Assembly: GCF_047729875.1 (NCBI RefSeq)
Contig: NZ_CP159826.1
Coordinates: 2,418,001 to 2,482,000, forward strand
Direction of reading: 5' to 3'
Origin: Marimicrobium sp913061115
Lineage (GTDB): Bacteria; Pseudomonadota; Gammaproteobacteria; Pseudomonadales; Halieaceae
DNA length: 64,000 nt
Shown here: piece by piece, positions 41,556 to 50,817 of the stretch
How the letters are laid out: every line of letters begins with the position of its first letter
Position numbering within the stretch: the first letter of the stretch is position 1
The notes under the pieces: model-generated
The model's input: the letters and a program-made list of their open reading frames with translations, nothing else
Told to the model about the DNA's origin: nothing
Database searches by the model: none
Program-made: the position numbers and the translations under genes

Positions 41556-42686
41556 TCATGTCGATGATTTCGCAATCAATTGTTCTTCCTGTGCGACACG
41601 AAGTTTTTCTAAATCAGTTGCACGCGCTCGAATCACCTCTTCGAGGTGGTCGACAAAGTCTTCATTGCTGATCTTGTGATGCGGCTCTCCATCGACGTAG
41701 ATCAAGTTATTAGGGCTAGCACCGGTTAGCCCTACATCCGCTTCGCGCGCTTCACCAGGCCCGTTGACGATGCAACCGATAACGGCAACATCCATCGGTG
41801 TACGAATATCCTCCAGACGCTGCTCTAGAATATTCATCGTGGCCACCACATCGAAATTCTGCCTCGAGCAACTTGGACACGCAATAAAATTGATGCCGTT
41901 AGCACGCAACTGCAGACTTTTCAAAATATCAAAACCGACTTTAACTTCCTCAACCGGGTCTGCCGCCAGAGAAACGCGCAGGGTATCACCGATGCCATCC
42001 ATCAGCAGCATGCCTAGCCCGACAGCGGACTTGACTGTCCCACCACGTAAGCCACCGGCCTCAGTAATCCCCAAATGTAGAGGTTGGTCAATCTGCTTAG
42101 CCAGCAAGCGGTATGCCGCGACTGCCATAAACACACCTGACGCTTTCACACTCACCTTGAATTCTGGGTAGTTAAGCTTGTCTAGGATATCGACATGGTG
42201 CATGGCCGACTCTACCAGCGCCTCAGGTGTAGGTTCACCATACTTGCGCTGCAAATCTTTACCCAGAGATCCTGCATTCACGCCTATACGGATCGGAATA
42301 CTTTTATCACGCGCACTGTCTATGACCGCACGCACTTTACTGTCTCGGCCTATGTTGCCCGGATTAATCCGCAAGCAATCGACGCCGTACTCAATAACCT
42401 TAAGCGCAATCTTGTGGTCAAAATGGATGTCGGCAATCAGTGGCACTGTGACCTGTTCACGAATCCGTCTAAACGCTTCGGCCGCCTCCATACTGGGTAC
42501 TGATATCCTGACCATATCGGCACCCGCATCAGCGATCGCAAGCACCTGAGCGACTGTAGACGCCACATCGCAAGTATCCGTATTGGTCATACTTTGCACG
42601 CTGATTGGCGCATCACCGCCGACTGGCACATTGCCGACAAATATCTGTCGGGAAACTCTGCGCTTGATAGGAGATTCAATTTTCAT
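41556..42686 (-). CDS. ispG: 4-hydroxy-3-methylbut-2-enyl diphosphate synthase IspG
   Basis: A 376-aa iron-sulfur enzyme converting MEcPP to HMBPP in the MEP isoprenoid pathway. The TIM-barrel part holds PISVQSMTNTDTCD and DIHFDHKIALKVIEYGVDCLRINPGN. The C-terminal domain supplies the [4Fe-4S] cysteines in IACPSCSRQ and AVIGCIVNGPGEA. At this length it is the compact bacterial form. It overlaps the rodZ gene by four bases (ATGA), so translation is coupled. Confidence 0.96.
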   Translation of the reverse strand: MKIESPIKRRVSRQIFVGNVPVGGDAPISVQSMTNTDTCDVASTVAQVLAIADAGADMVRISVPSMEAAEAFRRIREQVTVPLIADIHFDHKIALKVIEYGVDCLRINPGNIGRDSKVRAVIDSARDKSIPIRIGVNAGSLGKDLQRKYGEPTPEALVESAMHHVDILDKLNYPEFKVSVKASGVFMAVAAYRLLAKQIDQPLHLGITEAGGLRGGTVKSAVGLGMLLMDGIGDTLRVSLAADPVEEVKVGFDILKSLQLRANGINFIACPSCSRQNFDVVATMNILEQRLEDIRTPMDVAVIGCIVNGPGEAREADVGLTGASPNNLIYVDGEPHHKISNEDFVDHLEEVIRARATDLEKLRVAQEEQLIAKSST

Positions 42687-43192
42687 TCATCACCTCTAGC
42701 TTCGAACTGCAATGCGTCGCGATAAAACAGCGGGGCATCCCTATTCGACTTAGACAAGGACAACTCGGCACTATCCTCCCTAGACCACCACAGTAAAACC
42801 ACCAACAGCAGCAGCACCCCTAGGCCGATCACAACACCTAGGCCTGTTCGTTGTAATTGCAAAGGCCTCGTATCCTTGCGTTTCTCATTTTTAATCGGCG
42901 CAATCACGGTGGTCTGATCAAATACGGACATCAAGGTTTCTTCATGCAGACCTAACATCCGTCCATAGGCTTTCACATAGCCGCGTGCGAAAGGCGGGCT
43001 GCGCAAAGACGTGTAGTCATCTCGTTCCAGAATCCCCACATAGTTAGGCATTAAATTCAGACGATCGGCCGCTTCACGTTCGGTCATACCTTGTTTTTCC
43101 CTTGCCGTTCTTAACAGCGATCCGGGAGTCGCAAAGGCGTCGAGCTGTGCTGTATTGACAGTCACTTCATTTAGTCCGTTTATAAGCTTCAT
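42683..43192 (-). CDS. rodZ: RodZ-like HTH membrane protein, short form
   Basis: A 169-aa protein of the RodZ family, which anchors MreB filaments and maintains rod shape. The N-terminal helix-turn-helix (LLRTAREKQGMTEREAADRL, RDDYTSLRSPPFARGYVKAYGR) is well conserved. A single membrane helix lies at about residues 116-136. Only about 30 residues follow the helix, so the periplasmic C-terminal domain of full RodZ (E. coli, over 330 aa) is missing. No frameshift is apparent: ispG overlaps its end by four bases. It may still bind MreB through the HTH. Confidence 0.85.
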   Translation of the reverse strand: MKLINGLNEVTVNTAQLDAFATPGSLLRTAREKQGMTEREAADRLNLMPNYVGILERDDYTSLRSPPFARGYVKAYGRMLGLHEETLMSVFDQTTVIAPIKNEKRKDTRPLQLQRTGLGVVIGLGVLLLLVVLLWWSREDSAELSLSKSNRDAPLFYRDALQFEARGDE

Positions 43193-43955
43193 ATTCGATA
43201 GAGCTCGGAAATCGGCTACTCAGGGACAACACATAACTCGCTTCCGAATTTCGATCGCTATTAATGCGGGCCAAACGAATGCCCAACAATAAGCCCCGAG
43301 CTGACTGTTGGGGGGCCACACTTCGATAAGTACCATAGTACTTGTTCGCAGTCGGATAATCTCCCGCATCAAACCGCATCTGCGCGACTTCCAGCAACGC
43401 CACCTGATTAGTGCGGTCCATAGCCAAAGCACGTACAAAGGCCTCTTCGGCTCCCTGCATATCGAATAATTTTATCCGACATAAGCCTAAATTCACAAAC
43501 GCATTGGGACGCCCCGAATACAGTGTGTCCTGAATAACGTCGTCTAGCTGCTTTTCCGCCTCTTCATAGCGTTCCTGGCTGTACAAGAAAGCCGCGTAGT
43601 TATTACGGCAGCGAGAACATTTTCCATCCAAACGTATCGATTTTTTAAAGTTCTTCTCAGCGAGTTCATACTCGCCGGTACTTTGGAAGACTAGGGCAAA
43701 GGCCTCGTAAATCTCGGCATTATCGTCATCGATCTGCATGGCCAGGTCAAGATTACGCTTAGCGGCAACCCAATTACCCGCTCCAATATAATCACGCGCC
43801 AACGCTACGCGTGTGTCCAGAGCTCTTTGGGGCGATGCGTCCTCGCTAAAACCACCCGTAGTCGTTGAGATACAGCCGCCCAATACAATACACGCTAACA
43901 GCAGAACCAACTGAGACACACACGTTTTCAATCTGATCGGCATCTGAAACAACAT
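43167..43955 (-). CDS. pilF: Type IV pilus pilotin PilF
   Basis: A 262-aa outer-membrane lipoprotein (lipobox VLGGC, Cys28) with about six tetratricopeptide repeats (NWVAAKRNLDLAMQIDDDNAEIYEAFALVFQ and similar). PilF/PilW pilots the PilQ secretin to the outer membrane and is needed for type IV pilus assembly. Its place between rlmN and rodZ is the standard one, far from the minor-pilin operon at 17-24 kb, with which it should cooperate. It overlaps the rodZ start by 26 bases. Confidence 0.94.
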   Translation of the reverse strand: MLFQMPIRLKTCVSQLVLLLACIVLGGCISTTTGGFSEDASPQRALDTRVALARDYIGAGNWVAAKRNLDLAMQIDDDNAEIYEAFALVFQSTGEYELAEKNFKKSIRLDGKCSRCRNNYAAFLYSQERYEEAEKQLDDVIQDTLYSGRPNAFVNLGLCRIKLFDMQGAEEAFVRALAMDRTNQVALLEVAQMRFDAGDYPTANKYYGTYRSVAPQQSARGLLLGIRLARINSDRNSEASYVLSLSSRFPSSIEYEAYKRTK

Positions 43956-43957
43956 GC

Positions 43958-45112
43958 TTACCCCACTGAAATTATTTGAGCATCAGTCGCTGCGCGATAA
44001 CGGCTACTGCGGCTAGTGCGATCCACTACTTCACCCACTAATTGGCCACAGGCGGCATTGATATCATCTCCACGCGTAGTTCTGATCGTGACAATGTAGC
44101 CCGCATCAATCAACACTTGCCAGAAGCGTGATACCGCATTGCCACTGGGACGCTGATACTCGGACTGTGCGAACGTATTGAAAGGAATCAGGTTGATTTT
44201 ACAGGGCACGTCGCGCAGCAATTCTGCCAGTTCCAGAGCCTGTTCGCGCTGATCATTGACCCCTTCAATCAGTGTATATTCTATCGTCACCACCCGATTT
44301 TTATCGCTTTGGGCCGCCATATAATTACGGCAACTCTCAAGCAAGACGGCAATAGGATACTTGCGGTTGATTGGCACCAGTTGATTACGTAATGCATCAT
44401 TCGGCGCGTGCAGGGAGACAGCTAGGGACACCTCGCTGACCGCGGCCAACCTATCCAACGCGGGAACGACGCCGGACGTACTCAATGTCACGCGACGCTT
44501 GGACAAACCGTAGGCTAGGTCCTCAAGCATGAGATCCATCGCCGCCACCACGTTATCAAAATTCAGCAGAGGCTCCCCCATGCCCATCATCACGACATTC
44601 GTCACGATACGTCGGTCGCCGGGCTTGAATCCATCGTAAGACTTTATCGCTAACCACACCTGACCAATGATCTCAGCTGCGCTTAAATCTCTCTGAAAGC
44701 CCTGCTTGCCAGTAGAGCAAAAGCTACAATCCAGAGCGCAGCCTACCTGAGAAGAAACACACAGCGTGGCGCGATTACCTGCAGGAATCAACACTGTCTC
44801 TACCAGGCCGCCGCCCTCGACTCGTATTGCCCACTTGCGCGTGCCATCACTGGAGTCCTGCTGGCTGACGATCTCAGGCGGCCGCACTTCGGCGACCTCC
44901 ATAAGCTTCTCCCTCAGCGCCTTACCCAGGTTAGACATCTCCTCGATTTGGGTGATGCCGGCATGATGTATCCACTTCAAAATCTGGTGTGCGCGAAACT
45001 TTTTTTCACCCAGGTCCAGAAAGAATTGCTCCATCTGTAGCCGCGACAACCCCATCAAATTGATCTTGGCGTGTTGCGGGCCGATCGGAGGAATCGCAGT
45101 AGAAGCAGTCAT
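43958..45112 (-). CDS. rlmN: Dual-specificity 23S rRNA/tRNA methyltransferase RlmN
   Basis: A 384-aa radical SAM enzyme that methylates C2 of A2503 in 23S rRNA and A37 in some tRNAs. The [4Fe-4S] site is CALDCSFCSTG (Cys-x3-Cys-x2-Cys). The GMGEPLLNFDNV motif and a conserved C-terminal Cys in DDINAACGQL, used for the methyl-Cys intermediate, are present. It is positioned between ndk and pilF. Confidence 0.96.
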   Translation of the reverse strand: MTASTAIPPIGPQHAKINLMGLSRLQMEQFFLDLGEKKFRAHQILKWIHHAGITQIEEMSNLGKALREKLMEVAEVRPPEIVSQQDSSDGTRKWAIRVEGGGLVETVLIPAGNRATLCVSSQVGCALDCSFCSTGKQGFQRDLSAAEIIGQVWLAIKSYDGFKPGDRRIVTNVVMMGMGEPLLNFDNVVAAMDLMLEDLAYGLSKRRVTLSTSGVVPALDRLAAVSEVSLAVSLHAPNDALRNQLVPINRKYPIAVLLESCRNYMAAQSDKNRVVTIEYTLIEGVNDQREQALELAELLRDVPCKINLIPFNTFAQSEYQRPSGNAVSRFWQVLIDAGYIVTIRTTRGDDINAACGQLVGEVVDRTSRSSRYRAATDAQIISVG

Positions 45113-45136
45113 GGGGAGCAGCCGGGCGCCTAGAGC

Positions 45137-45562
45137 CTAGCGCTCGCAGAGTTCGCTGGAGGCGAAAAAATAAGCAATTTCGCGCGCAGCAGACTCGGGG
45201 GAATCGGAACCATGCACCGCATTAGCGTCTATCGATGATGCAAAATCTGCTCGAATAGTGCCCTCGGCCGCTTCCGTCGGATTGGTCGCACCCATTAATT
45301 CGCGGTTCTTTGCGATAGCGCCCTCACCCTCCAGCACTTGCACAACAACGGGGCCAGATGTCATAAACTCAATCAGAGCAGGAAAGAAGGGACGCTCCTT
45401 GTGCTCAGCATAGAAACCACCGGCGACGGTATCACTCAAACGCAACATTCTGGAGGCTACGATGTGTAATCCATTAGCTTCGAATCTCGAGTAAATCTTG
45501 CCAATAATATTTTTGCCAACCGCGTCGGGCTTCATGATAGACAGGGTCCGTTCTACAGCCAT
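45137..45562 (-). CDS. ndk: Nucleoside diphosphate kinase
   Basis: A 141-aa enzyme that balances NTP and dNTP pools by phosphate transfer through a phosphohistidine. The active-site NAVHGSDSPESAAREIAYFF contains the catalytic His at about residue 117. ERTLSIMKPDAV opens the protein, and the length is standard. GGAGAG precedes the ATG, and a TATAAT lies about 40 bases upstream, so it probably has its own promoter. Confidence 0.96.
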   Translation of the reverse strand: MAVERTLSIMKPDAVGKNIIGKIYSRFEANGLHIVASRMLRLSDTVAGGFYAEHKERPFFPALIEFMTSGPVVVQVLEGEGAIAKNRELMGATNPTEAAEGTIRADFASSIDANAVHGSDSPESAAREIAYFFASSELCER

Positions 45563-45823
45563 GGTGACTCTCCAGATAATTTCACTATTGAAAGCGCGTA
45601 ATTATACGGATTTTGGGCCGCCGTTTCACCTGCAAACACGGTTAGGGGGAAGATTCTTTTTCTTTTAAATCAGCGCGTTACAAATCGGCAGGACAAATAA
45701 GACAAATTACAGCTTATGCAGCCACTGCCGCTGGCGTAAAGGCCGCAATAGCGCTGTAGTGAAAGTGCTGCTGGGGAGGGGAGCACAGACATTCGGGCAA
45801 AAAGACAGAAGTGCTAATAATGA

Positions 45824-46018
45824 CTACTCTAACTCTTCAATCCAGGCGCCCTGAATCGCCTCTAGGACCTTCTCGCCACAACGGCCGGGCTCATCATCGA
45901 AGTCCTGCAATGCCATTACCCAATTGCGCAGGTCCACAAAGTTAACGGACAAAGGGTCCACATCAGGGTGGGCCTCCAGCAATTCGATGGCGATGTCAGT
46001 AATGTCAGTCCACTGCAT
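45824..46018 (-). CDS. iscX: IscX
   Basis: A 64-aa acidic protein (MQWTDITDIAIELLEAHPDV) that binds IscS and iron and modulates cluster assembly; DFDDEPGRCGEKVLEAIQ is the conserved core. The ATG at 46018 gives the normal length; the longer frame to 46102 runs into fdx. It is the last gene of the isc operon. Confidence 0.94.
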   Translation of the reverse strand: MQWTDITDIAIELLEAHPDVDPLSVNFVDLRNWVMALQDFDDEPGRCGEKVLEAIQGAWIEELE

Positions 46019-46031
46019 AAACGCTCTCCGG

Positions 46032-46370
46032 TCAATGTTGCTCTGATACCATATTGATGGTGTAGCGTGGAATTTCAACGACCAGGTCATCTTCACCGAC
46101 AACAGCCTGGCAACTGAGGCGCGAGTCTGGCTCTAGGCCCCACGCCATATCCAGATAGTCATCTTCCAATTCATCAGGCGCCTCCAGTGAGTCATAACCC
46201 TCTCGCACAATGACATGGCATGTGGTGCAGGCGCAGGAAAGTTCACAGGCATGCTCGATCTCGACATGATGACGCAACAACGCACGGCATATGTTCTCTC
46301 CAGGTAGAGCCTCAATCACAATCCCCTCGGGACATAAGCTCTCATTGGGCAGCACTACTATTTTCGTCAT
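46032..46370 (-). CDS. fdx: ISC-type [2Fe-2S] ferredoxin
   Basis: A 112-aa adrenodoxin-type ferredoxin supplying electrons for cluster assembly. The cluster cysteines are in HACELSCACTTCHVIV (Cys-x5-Cys-x2-Cys), with the fourth in RLSCQAVV. It overlaps hscA by four bases and precedes iscX. Confidence 0.95.
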   Translation of the reverse strand: MTKIVVLPNESLCPEGIVIEALPGENICRALLRHHVEIEHACELSCACTTCHVIVREGYDSLEAPDELEDDYLDMAWGLEPDSRLSCQAVVGEDDLVVEIPRYTINMVSEQH

Positions 46371-48250
46371 TGCATCACCTCATCGTCGAGAGCATCCAGC
46401 GACATTCCCGCCAGAGCCTCCCGAATACTCTTGTCCATTCGCCGGCTAGCGAATGTTTCGCTTTGACGTCCCAGACGCTCCGTCAGCGTGCGTATGGCAT
46501 CTGTATCTTGACCCTCTAGCAGCGCTCGTAACTCAGTCATTGGGACAGTAATTGCCTCACGGTCTTCTTCGCTTAATAAGGCCTCGCCATCTGCCGCGAG
46601 AGCAGATTTCAGCCCTTCGAGCAACTGCCATCCCGCCAGGCGCTGCTCAGCGAGTTGGCGCGCAAGTTTATCTTCAACTGCATGACTAAAGGAGGCCTGC
46701 AACATGGTAGTGATCTCATCATCAGTCAATCCAAATGACGGCTTTATCGTGACACTGGTCTGTGAACCCGTAATTTCTTCGCAAGCGGACACATTGAGCA
46801 AACCATCCGCATCAACCTGAAATGTCACTTTAATTCTCGCGGCGCCCGCCACCATTGGAGGAATACCGCGCAACTCGAAGTGCGCGAGGGAGCGACAGTC
46901 ACTGACCATTTCCCGTTCGCCCTGAACGATATGTATCGCCAGCGCAGTCTGCCCGTCTTTGTAGGTTGTAAATTCCTGAGCGCGACTCACCGGGATAGTG
47001 GTGTTACGTGGAACGATTTTCTCTACTAAGCCGCCCATCGTTTCAATACCCAATGACAGCGGGATGACGTCCAATAGCAAGAGGTCGCCATCGGGACGAT
47101 TGCCGACCAGAATATCTGCCTGAATAGCAGCCCCCAATGCCACAACCTGATCAGGATCAATATCCACCAGCGGAGGGCGCTGAAAAAATTCAGCGACGGC
47201 CTCGCGCACGAGGGGCACCCGCGTGGAGCCGCCTACCATGACGATGTTATCGATGCCGGCATCCAGTTCCGCATCGCGCAGACAGCGACGGCAGGCGCCC
47301 AATGTTCGTTTGACGAGGGGTTGAATCAAGCTCTCAAAATCTTCTCGCGTCACTCGAACCGCCCCACCCGAGGGCAGCACTCCGGTCAGGTCAAGATCAA
47401 CCGCCACCTCATCAGATAGTCTCTCCTTTGCCGCGCGTGCAGCAGCCTGAAGCTGCCGGTACTGACCAGGCGCGAGGGACGGTGACCCACACTGCTGTAA
47501 GACCCACTCTGCGAGGGCAGCATCAAGATCATCGCCGCCCAAAGCGGTGTCGCCACCGGTCGCCAGCACTTCAAATACACCCTTGTGCAAGCGCAAAATG
47601 GAAATGTCAAAGGTTCCGCCCCCGAGGTCATAGACCGCTATGACACCCTGCTCTGCAGAATCCAGTCCGTAAGCCACTGCTGCAGCGGTAGGCTCATTCA
47701 TCAGCCGTAACACACGCAATCCGACAAGCGTTGCCGCATCCTTGGTGGCCTGGCGCTGTGGCTCGTCGAAGTAGGCCGGCACTGTAATCACCGCACCATC
47801 AATCTCACCACCCAGAGTTGCCAACGCACGCTTATGCAACACGCGTAGAATATCTGCCGAAACTTCAACTGGGCTACGCTCACCACTACTGGTCATAAAA
47901 CGCACCAGACCTTCTTCGCCCTCAGCGAGGCGATAATGAGAACGCTGCGCGTCTCCAATCGCATCACGGCTCCCACGACCCATAAAGCGCTTTACCGACA
48001 TAAGGGTGTCGGCGGGGTGTTGGGCAGCCAAAGCCAATGCGCCGGCGCCTACACGTGGCATCTGTGCATCGGTATAATTAACCACCGAAGGCAGCATCAT
48101 CACGCCTTTCTCGTCGGGTAGGATAGCTGCGCTGCCGGCCCGCACCGTAGCAACCAGGGAGTTCGTCGTACCGAGGTCAATACCAATTGCCCGCTTTATC
48201 TGGTGCGGAAGAGGGGACTGTCCCGGCTCGGCGATGTTTAGTAGCGCCAT
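46367..48250 (-). CDS. hscA: Hsp70-type chaperone HscA
   Basis: A 627-aa specialised Hsp70 that, with HscB, drives transfer of Fe-S clusters from IscU. The ATPase domain has AIGIDLGTTNSLVAT, AVYDLGGGTFDISIL and VMVGGSTRVPLVR; a substrate-binding domain follows from about residue 395. It lies between hscB and fdx, with start and stop overlaps or gaps of a few bases. Confidence 0.96.
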   Translation of the reverse strand: MALLNIAEPGQSPLPHQIKRAIGIDLGTTNSLVATVRAGSAAILPDEKGVMMLPSVVNYTDAQMPRVGAGALALAAQHPADTLMSVKRFMGRGSRDAIGDAQRSHYRLAEGEEGLVRFMTSSGERSPVEVSADILRVLHKRALATLGGEIDGAVITVPAYFDEPQRQATKDAATLVGLRVLRLMNEPTAAAVAYGLDSAEQGVIAVYDLGGGTFDISILRLHKGVFEVLATGGDTALGGDDLDAALAEWVLQQCGSPSLAPGQYRQLQAAARAAKERLSDEVAVDLDLTGVLPSGGAVRVTREDFESLIQPLVKRTLGACRRCLRDAELDAGIDNIVMVGGSTRVPLVREAVAEFFQRPPLVDIDPDQVVALGAAIQADILVGNRPDGDLLLLDVIPLSLGIETMGGLVEKIVPRNTTIPVSRAQEFTTYKDGQTALAIHIVQGEREMVSDCRSLAHFELRGIPPMVAGAARIKVTFQVDADGLLNVSACEEITGSQTSVTIKPSFGLTDDEITTMLQASFSHAVEDKLARQLAEQRLAGWQLLEGLKSALAADGEALLSEEDREAITVPMTELRALLEGQDTDAIRTLTERLGRQSETFASRRMDKSIREALAGMSLDALDDEVMQ

Positions 48251-48261
48251 GATTGATCCTG

Positions 48262-48807
48262 TTAAGTCTGATTGTCTATCAATCTGGACTCCATCTGCTC
48301 AGCTTCCAGCAGCAGTTTTTCCAGATATTGCAATTTAACGCAGGCGCTAGCAGCAGCGGATAGTTCGCCCGCAGCGTAAGCGCAAGAAAACTGGTCACGC
48401 AATTGGTTGACGTCTACACCGATTTCAGTGACTAGGTGCTCCAGTGCAGTCGCCGGATCGACCATCTCGGCCAACGACACTAGTTTCTCACGCAAGTCCA
48501 TCTGCGCCATGAGAAAACCACCGTCGATCTGCTGACCCGAAATGTCTTCCTTGCTCATGCCCGCCAACTCAAGCAGATAAAGCGCACGAGGAAGTGCTTT
48601 ACGCAGTGTGGCGTAGGCTTCATTGATCAGGGCAGAATACTGAACCGCCAGTCGCTGCTCATGAGCGGAGCCGCTAGCGTAACGATCAGGATGCAACTCT
48701 TTCTGCAACTGTCGATAGCGTTTGCCCAGTTGCGCCTGATCCAGCGCAAAGTCCTCTGGCAGATCGAACAACTGAAAATAATTTTTTTGGAATTCAGGTA
48801 AGGACAT
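48262..48807 (-). CDS. hscB: J-domain co-chaperone HscB
   Basis: A 181-aa co-chaperone that brings IscU to HscA. The N-terminal J domain contains the HPD motif in QKELHPDRYA, and the C-terminal three-helix bundle binds IscU. It lies 11 bases upstream of hscA. Confidence 0.95.
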   Translation of the reverse strand: MSLPEFQKNYFQLFDLPEDFALDQAQLGKRYRQLQKELHPDRYASGSAHEQRLAVQYSALINEAYATLRKALPRALYLLELAGMSKEDISGQQIDGGFLMAQMDLREKLVSLAEMVDPATALEHLVTEIGVDVNQLRDQFSCAYAAGELSAAASACVKLQYLEKLLLEAEQMESRLIDNQT

Positions 48808-48830
48808 ACCAGAGTATCACATCGCCTAAC

Positions 48831-49154
48831 TTAAACGGTGAAACTCTCACCGCAGCCGCACTCAGCGGAGACGTTGGGATTGCGGAACTGCAGACCTTCG
48901 TTCAATCCCTCGCGCACGAAATCTAGCTCCGTACCGTCTAAATAAACCATACTCTTGGGATCGATAAATACCTTCACACCATGGTCCTCAAACACCTGAT
49001 CTTCTACCTGTACTTCGTCAACAAACTCAAGCACGTATGCCATACCAGAACAGCCCGACGTCCTTACTCCCAGACGAATACCCAGCCCATTACCTCGGGA
49101 CACGAGTTGCCCTGCAACGTGCTTCGCTGCAGATTCTGTAATGCTAACACCCAT
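48831..49154 (-). CDS. iscA: A-type Fe-S carrier IscA
   Basis: A 107-aa A-type carrier. The three conserved cysteines are in RTSGCSGMAYVLEF and AECGCGESF. The ATG at 49154 gives MGVSITESAAKHV, the usual N-terminus; the longer frame to 49205 overlaps iscU. It stands in the canonical iscU-iscA-hscB order. Confidence 0.95.
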   Translation of the reverse strand: MGVSITESAAKHVAGQLVSRGNGLGIRLGVRTSGCSGMAYVLEFVDEVQVEDQVFEDHGVKVFIDPKSMVYLDGTELDFVREGLNEGLQFRNPNVSAECGCGESFTV

Positions 49155-49155
49155 G

Positions 49156-49539
49156 CTAACGGCTCCGTTTTTCCCGGAGGTCCTTGACTGCTGCTTTGAT
49201 AGCATCTTCAGCCAATACCGAACAGTGAATCTTGACCGGCGGCAACGCTAGCTCTTCGGCGATTTCCGTATTGCGAATCTGCTCTGCCTCATCAAGGTTT
49301 TTACCTTTCACCCACTCTGTGAGCAGGGAGCTCGAGGCGATCGCCGAGCCGCAACCGTAGGTCTTAAACTTAGCATCCTCGATGATGCCGTCAGCGTTCA
49401 CTTTAATCTGCAGACGCATAACGTCTCCACAGGCTGGAGCACCCACCATTCCGGTGCCCACGCTTTCATCATCCGCATCGAGTTTCCCGACATTGCGGGG
49501 GTTTTCATAGTGGTCTAGTACCTTGTCACTGTATGCCAT
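49156..49539 (-). CDS. iscU: Fe-S cluster scaffold IscU
   Basis: A 127-aa scaffold on which [2Fe-2S] clusters are built. Cluster cysteines lie in GAPACGDVM, KTYGCGSAIA and KIHCSVLAEDA. The LPPVK motif recognised by HscA is present (ELALPPVKIHC). It directly follows iscS. Confidence 0.97.
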   Translation of the reverse strand: MAYSDKVLDHYENPRNVGKLDADDESVGTGMVGAPACGDVMRLQIKVNADGIIEDAKFKTYGCGSAIASSSLLTEWVKGKNLDEAEQIRNTEIAEELALPPVKIHCSVLAEDAIKAAVKDLREKRSR

Positions 49540-49561
49540 TGTCTTGTTCCTCCAATTGGAA

Positions 49562-50776
49562 TTAGTGGGCAGCCCACTCTATGCTGTCCAAGTCTACACC
49601 ATCCTTAAACATGTCCCACAAAGGGGATAAGTCTCGAAGCTTTTCTACCGCGGTACGCAATTGTGCTACTGCCGCATCCACATCGTCATCAGTGGTGAAA
49701 CGACCAAAACTGAAACGTAGCGAGCTGTGCGCCAATTCATCGCTGAGCCCAAGTGCGCGCAATACATAAGACGGCTCCAGACTTGCAGATGTGCACGCTG
49801 AGCCGCTTGAAACGGCCAAATCTTTGAGCGACATAATCAGAGATTCACCTTCTACAAAGGCAATACTGACATTCAACGCGCCCGGCAAACGGTGCACACC
49901 ATCACCATTAATATGCACTTCCTCGATATCCTTGATGCCGTCCCAAAAGCGACGACGCAGCGCCTTCAGGCGCACTGCTTCGAGCTCCATGCCCTCTTGA
50001 GCAACATGAGCGGCCTCACCCATACCAACAATCTGATGGGTAGGCAGTGTGCCCGAACGCATACCACGCTCGTGTCCGCCGCCGTGCATCTGCGCCTCGA
50101 GTCGAACCCGCGGCTTACGCCGCACATACAAAACGCCAATACCCTTCGGTCCATACATCTTGTGGGCAGACATTGAAAGTAGGTCAACCTTCATATTCTC
50201 CATGTCGATGACGACTTTTCCCGCACTCTGGGCTGCATCAACATGAAACAATACACCGGCAGCACGCGTCACCTCACCAATCCCGGCTATATCGTTGACA
50301 GTGCCGATTTCGTTATTAGCGTGCATGATCGTGACTAAAACGGTGTCTTCACGCAATGCCGCTCTAACCGCTTCGGGCGTAATCAGACCATTGCTACCTG
50401 GATCGAGGTAAGTCACCTCAAAGCCTTCTCGCTCTAGCTGTCGACACGTATCAAGAACAGCCTTATGTTCAATTTTGGAGGTGACAATATGCTTACCCCT
50501 CTTCACATAGAAGTGAGCCGCGCCCTTGATTGCAAGGTTATCCGACTCGGTGGCACCTGAGGTCCAAACAATTTCCCTGGGGTCTGCTTTGATCAGGTCG
50601 GCGACTTGACGACGGCCATTTTCCACCGCCTCTTCCGCCTTCCAGCCGTAAAGATGCGAGCGCGATGCCGGATTGCCAAAATTGCCTTCGATAGACAAGC
50701 AATGGACCATCTTTTCTACCACACGAGGATCAACTGGAGTCGTTGCCAGATAATCAAAATAAATAGGTTTTTCCAT
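49562..50776 (-). CDS. iscS: Cysteine desulfurase IscS
   Basis: A 404-aa PLP-dependent desulfurase providing sulfur for Fe-S clusters and tRNA thiolation. It has YFDYLATTPVDPRV, the PLP lysine in SMSAHKMYGPKG and the persulfide Cys in SSGSACTSASLEPSYVLRAL. The length equals E. coli IscS. It follows iscR by about 40 bases in the isc operon. Confidence 0.97.
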   Translation of the reverse strand: MEKPIYFDYLATTPVDPRVVEKMVHCLSIEGNFGNPASRSHLYGWKAEEAVENGRRQVADLIKADPREIVWTSGATESDNLAIKGAAHFYVKRGKHIVTSKIEHKAVLDTCRQLEREGFEVTYLDPGSNGLITPEAVRAALREDTVLVTIMHANNEIGTVNDIAGIGEVTRAAGVLFHVDAAQSAGKVVIDMENMKVDLLSMSAHKMYGPKGIGVLYVRRKPRVRLEAQMHGGGHERGMRSGTLPTHQIVGMGEAAHVAQEGMELEAVRLKALRRRFWDGIKDIEEVHINGDGVHRLPGALNVSIAFVEGESLIMSLKDLAVSSGSACTSASLEPSYVLRALGLSDELAHSSLRFSFGRFTTDDDVDAAVAQLRTAVEKLRDLSPLWDMFKDGVDLDSIEWAAH

Positions 50777-50817
50777 ACTGCTATTGCTCCATGAACTGTT
50801 GCGCGTTCAGCGCCTGC

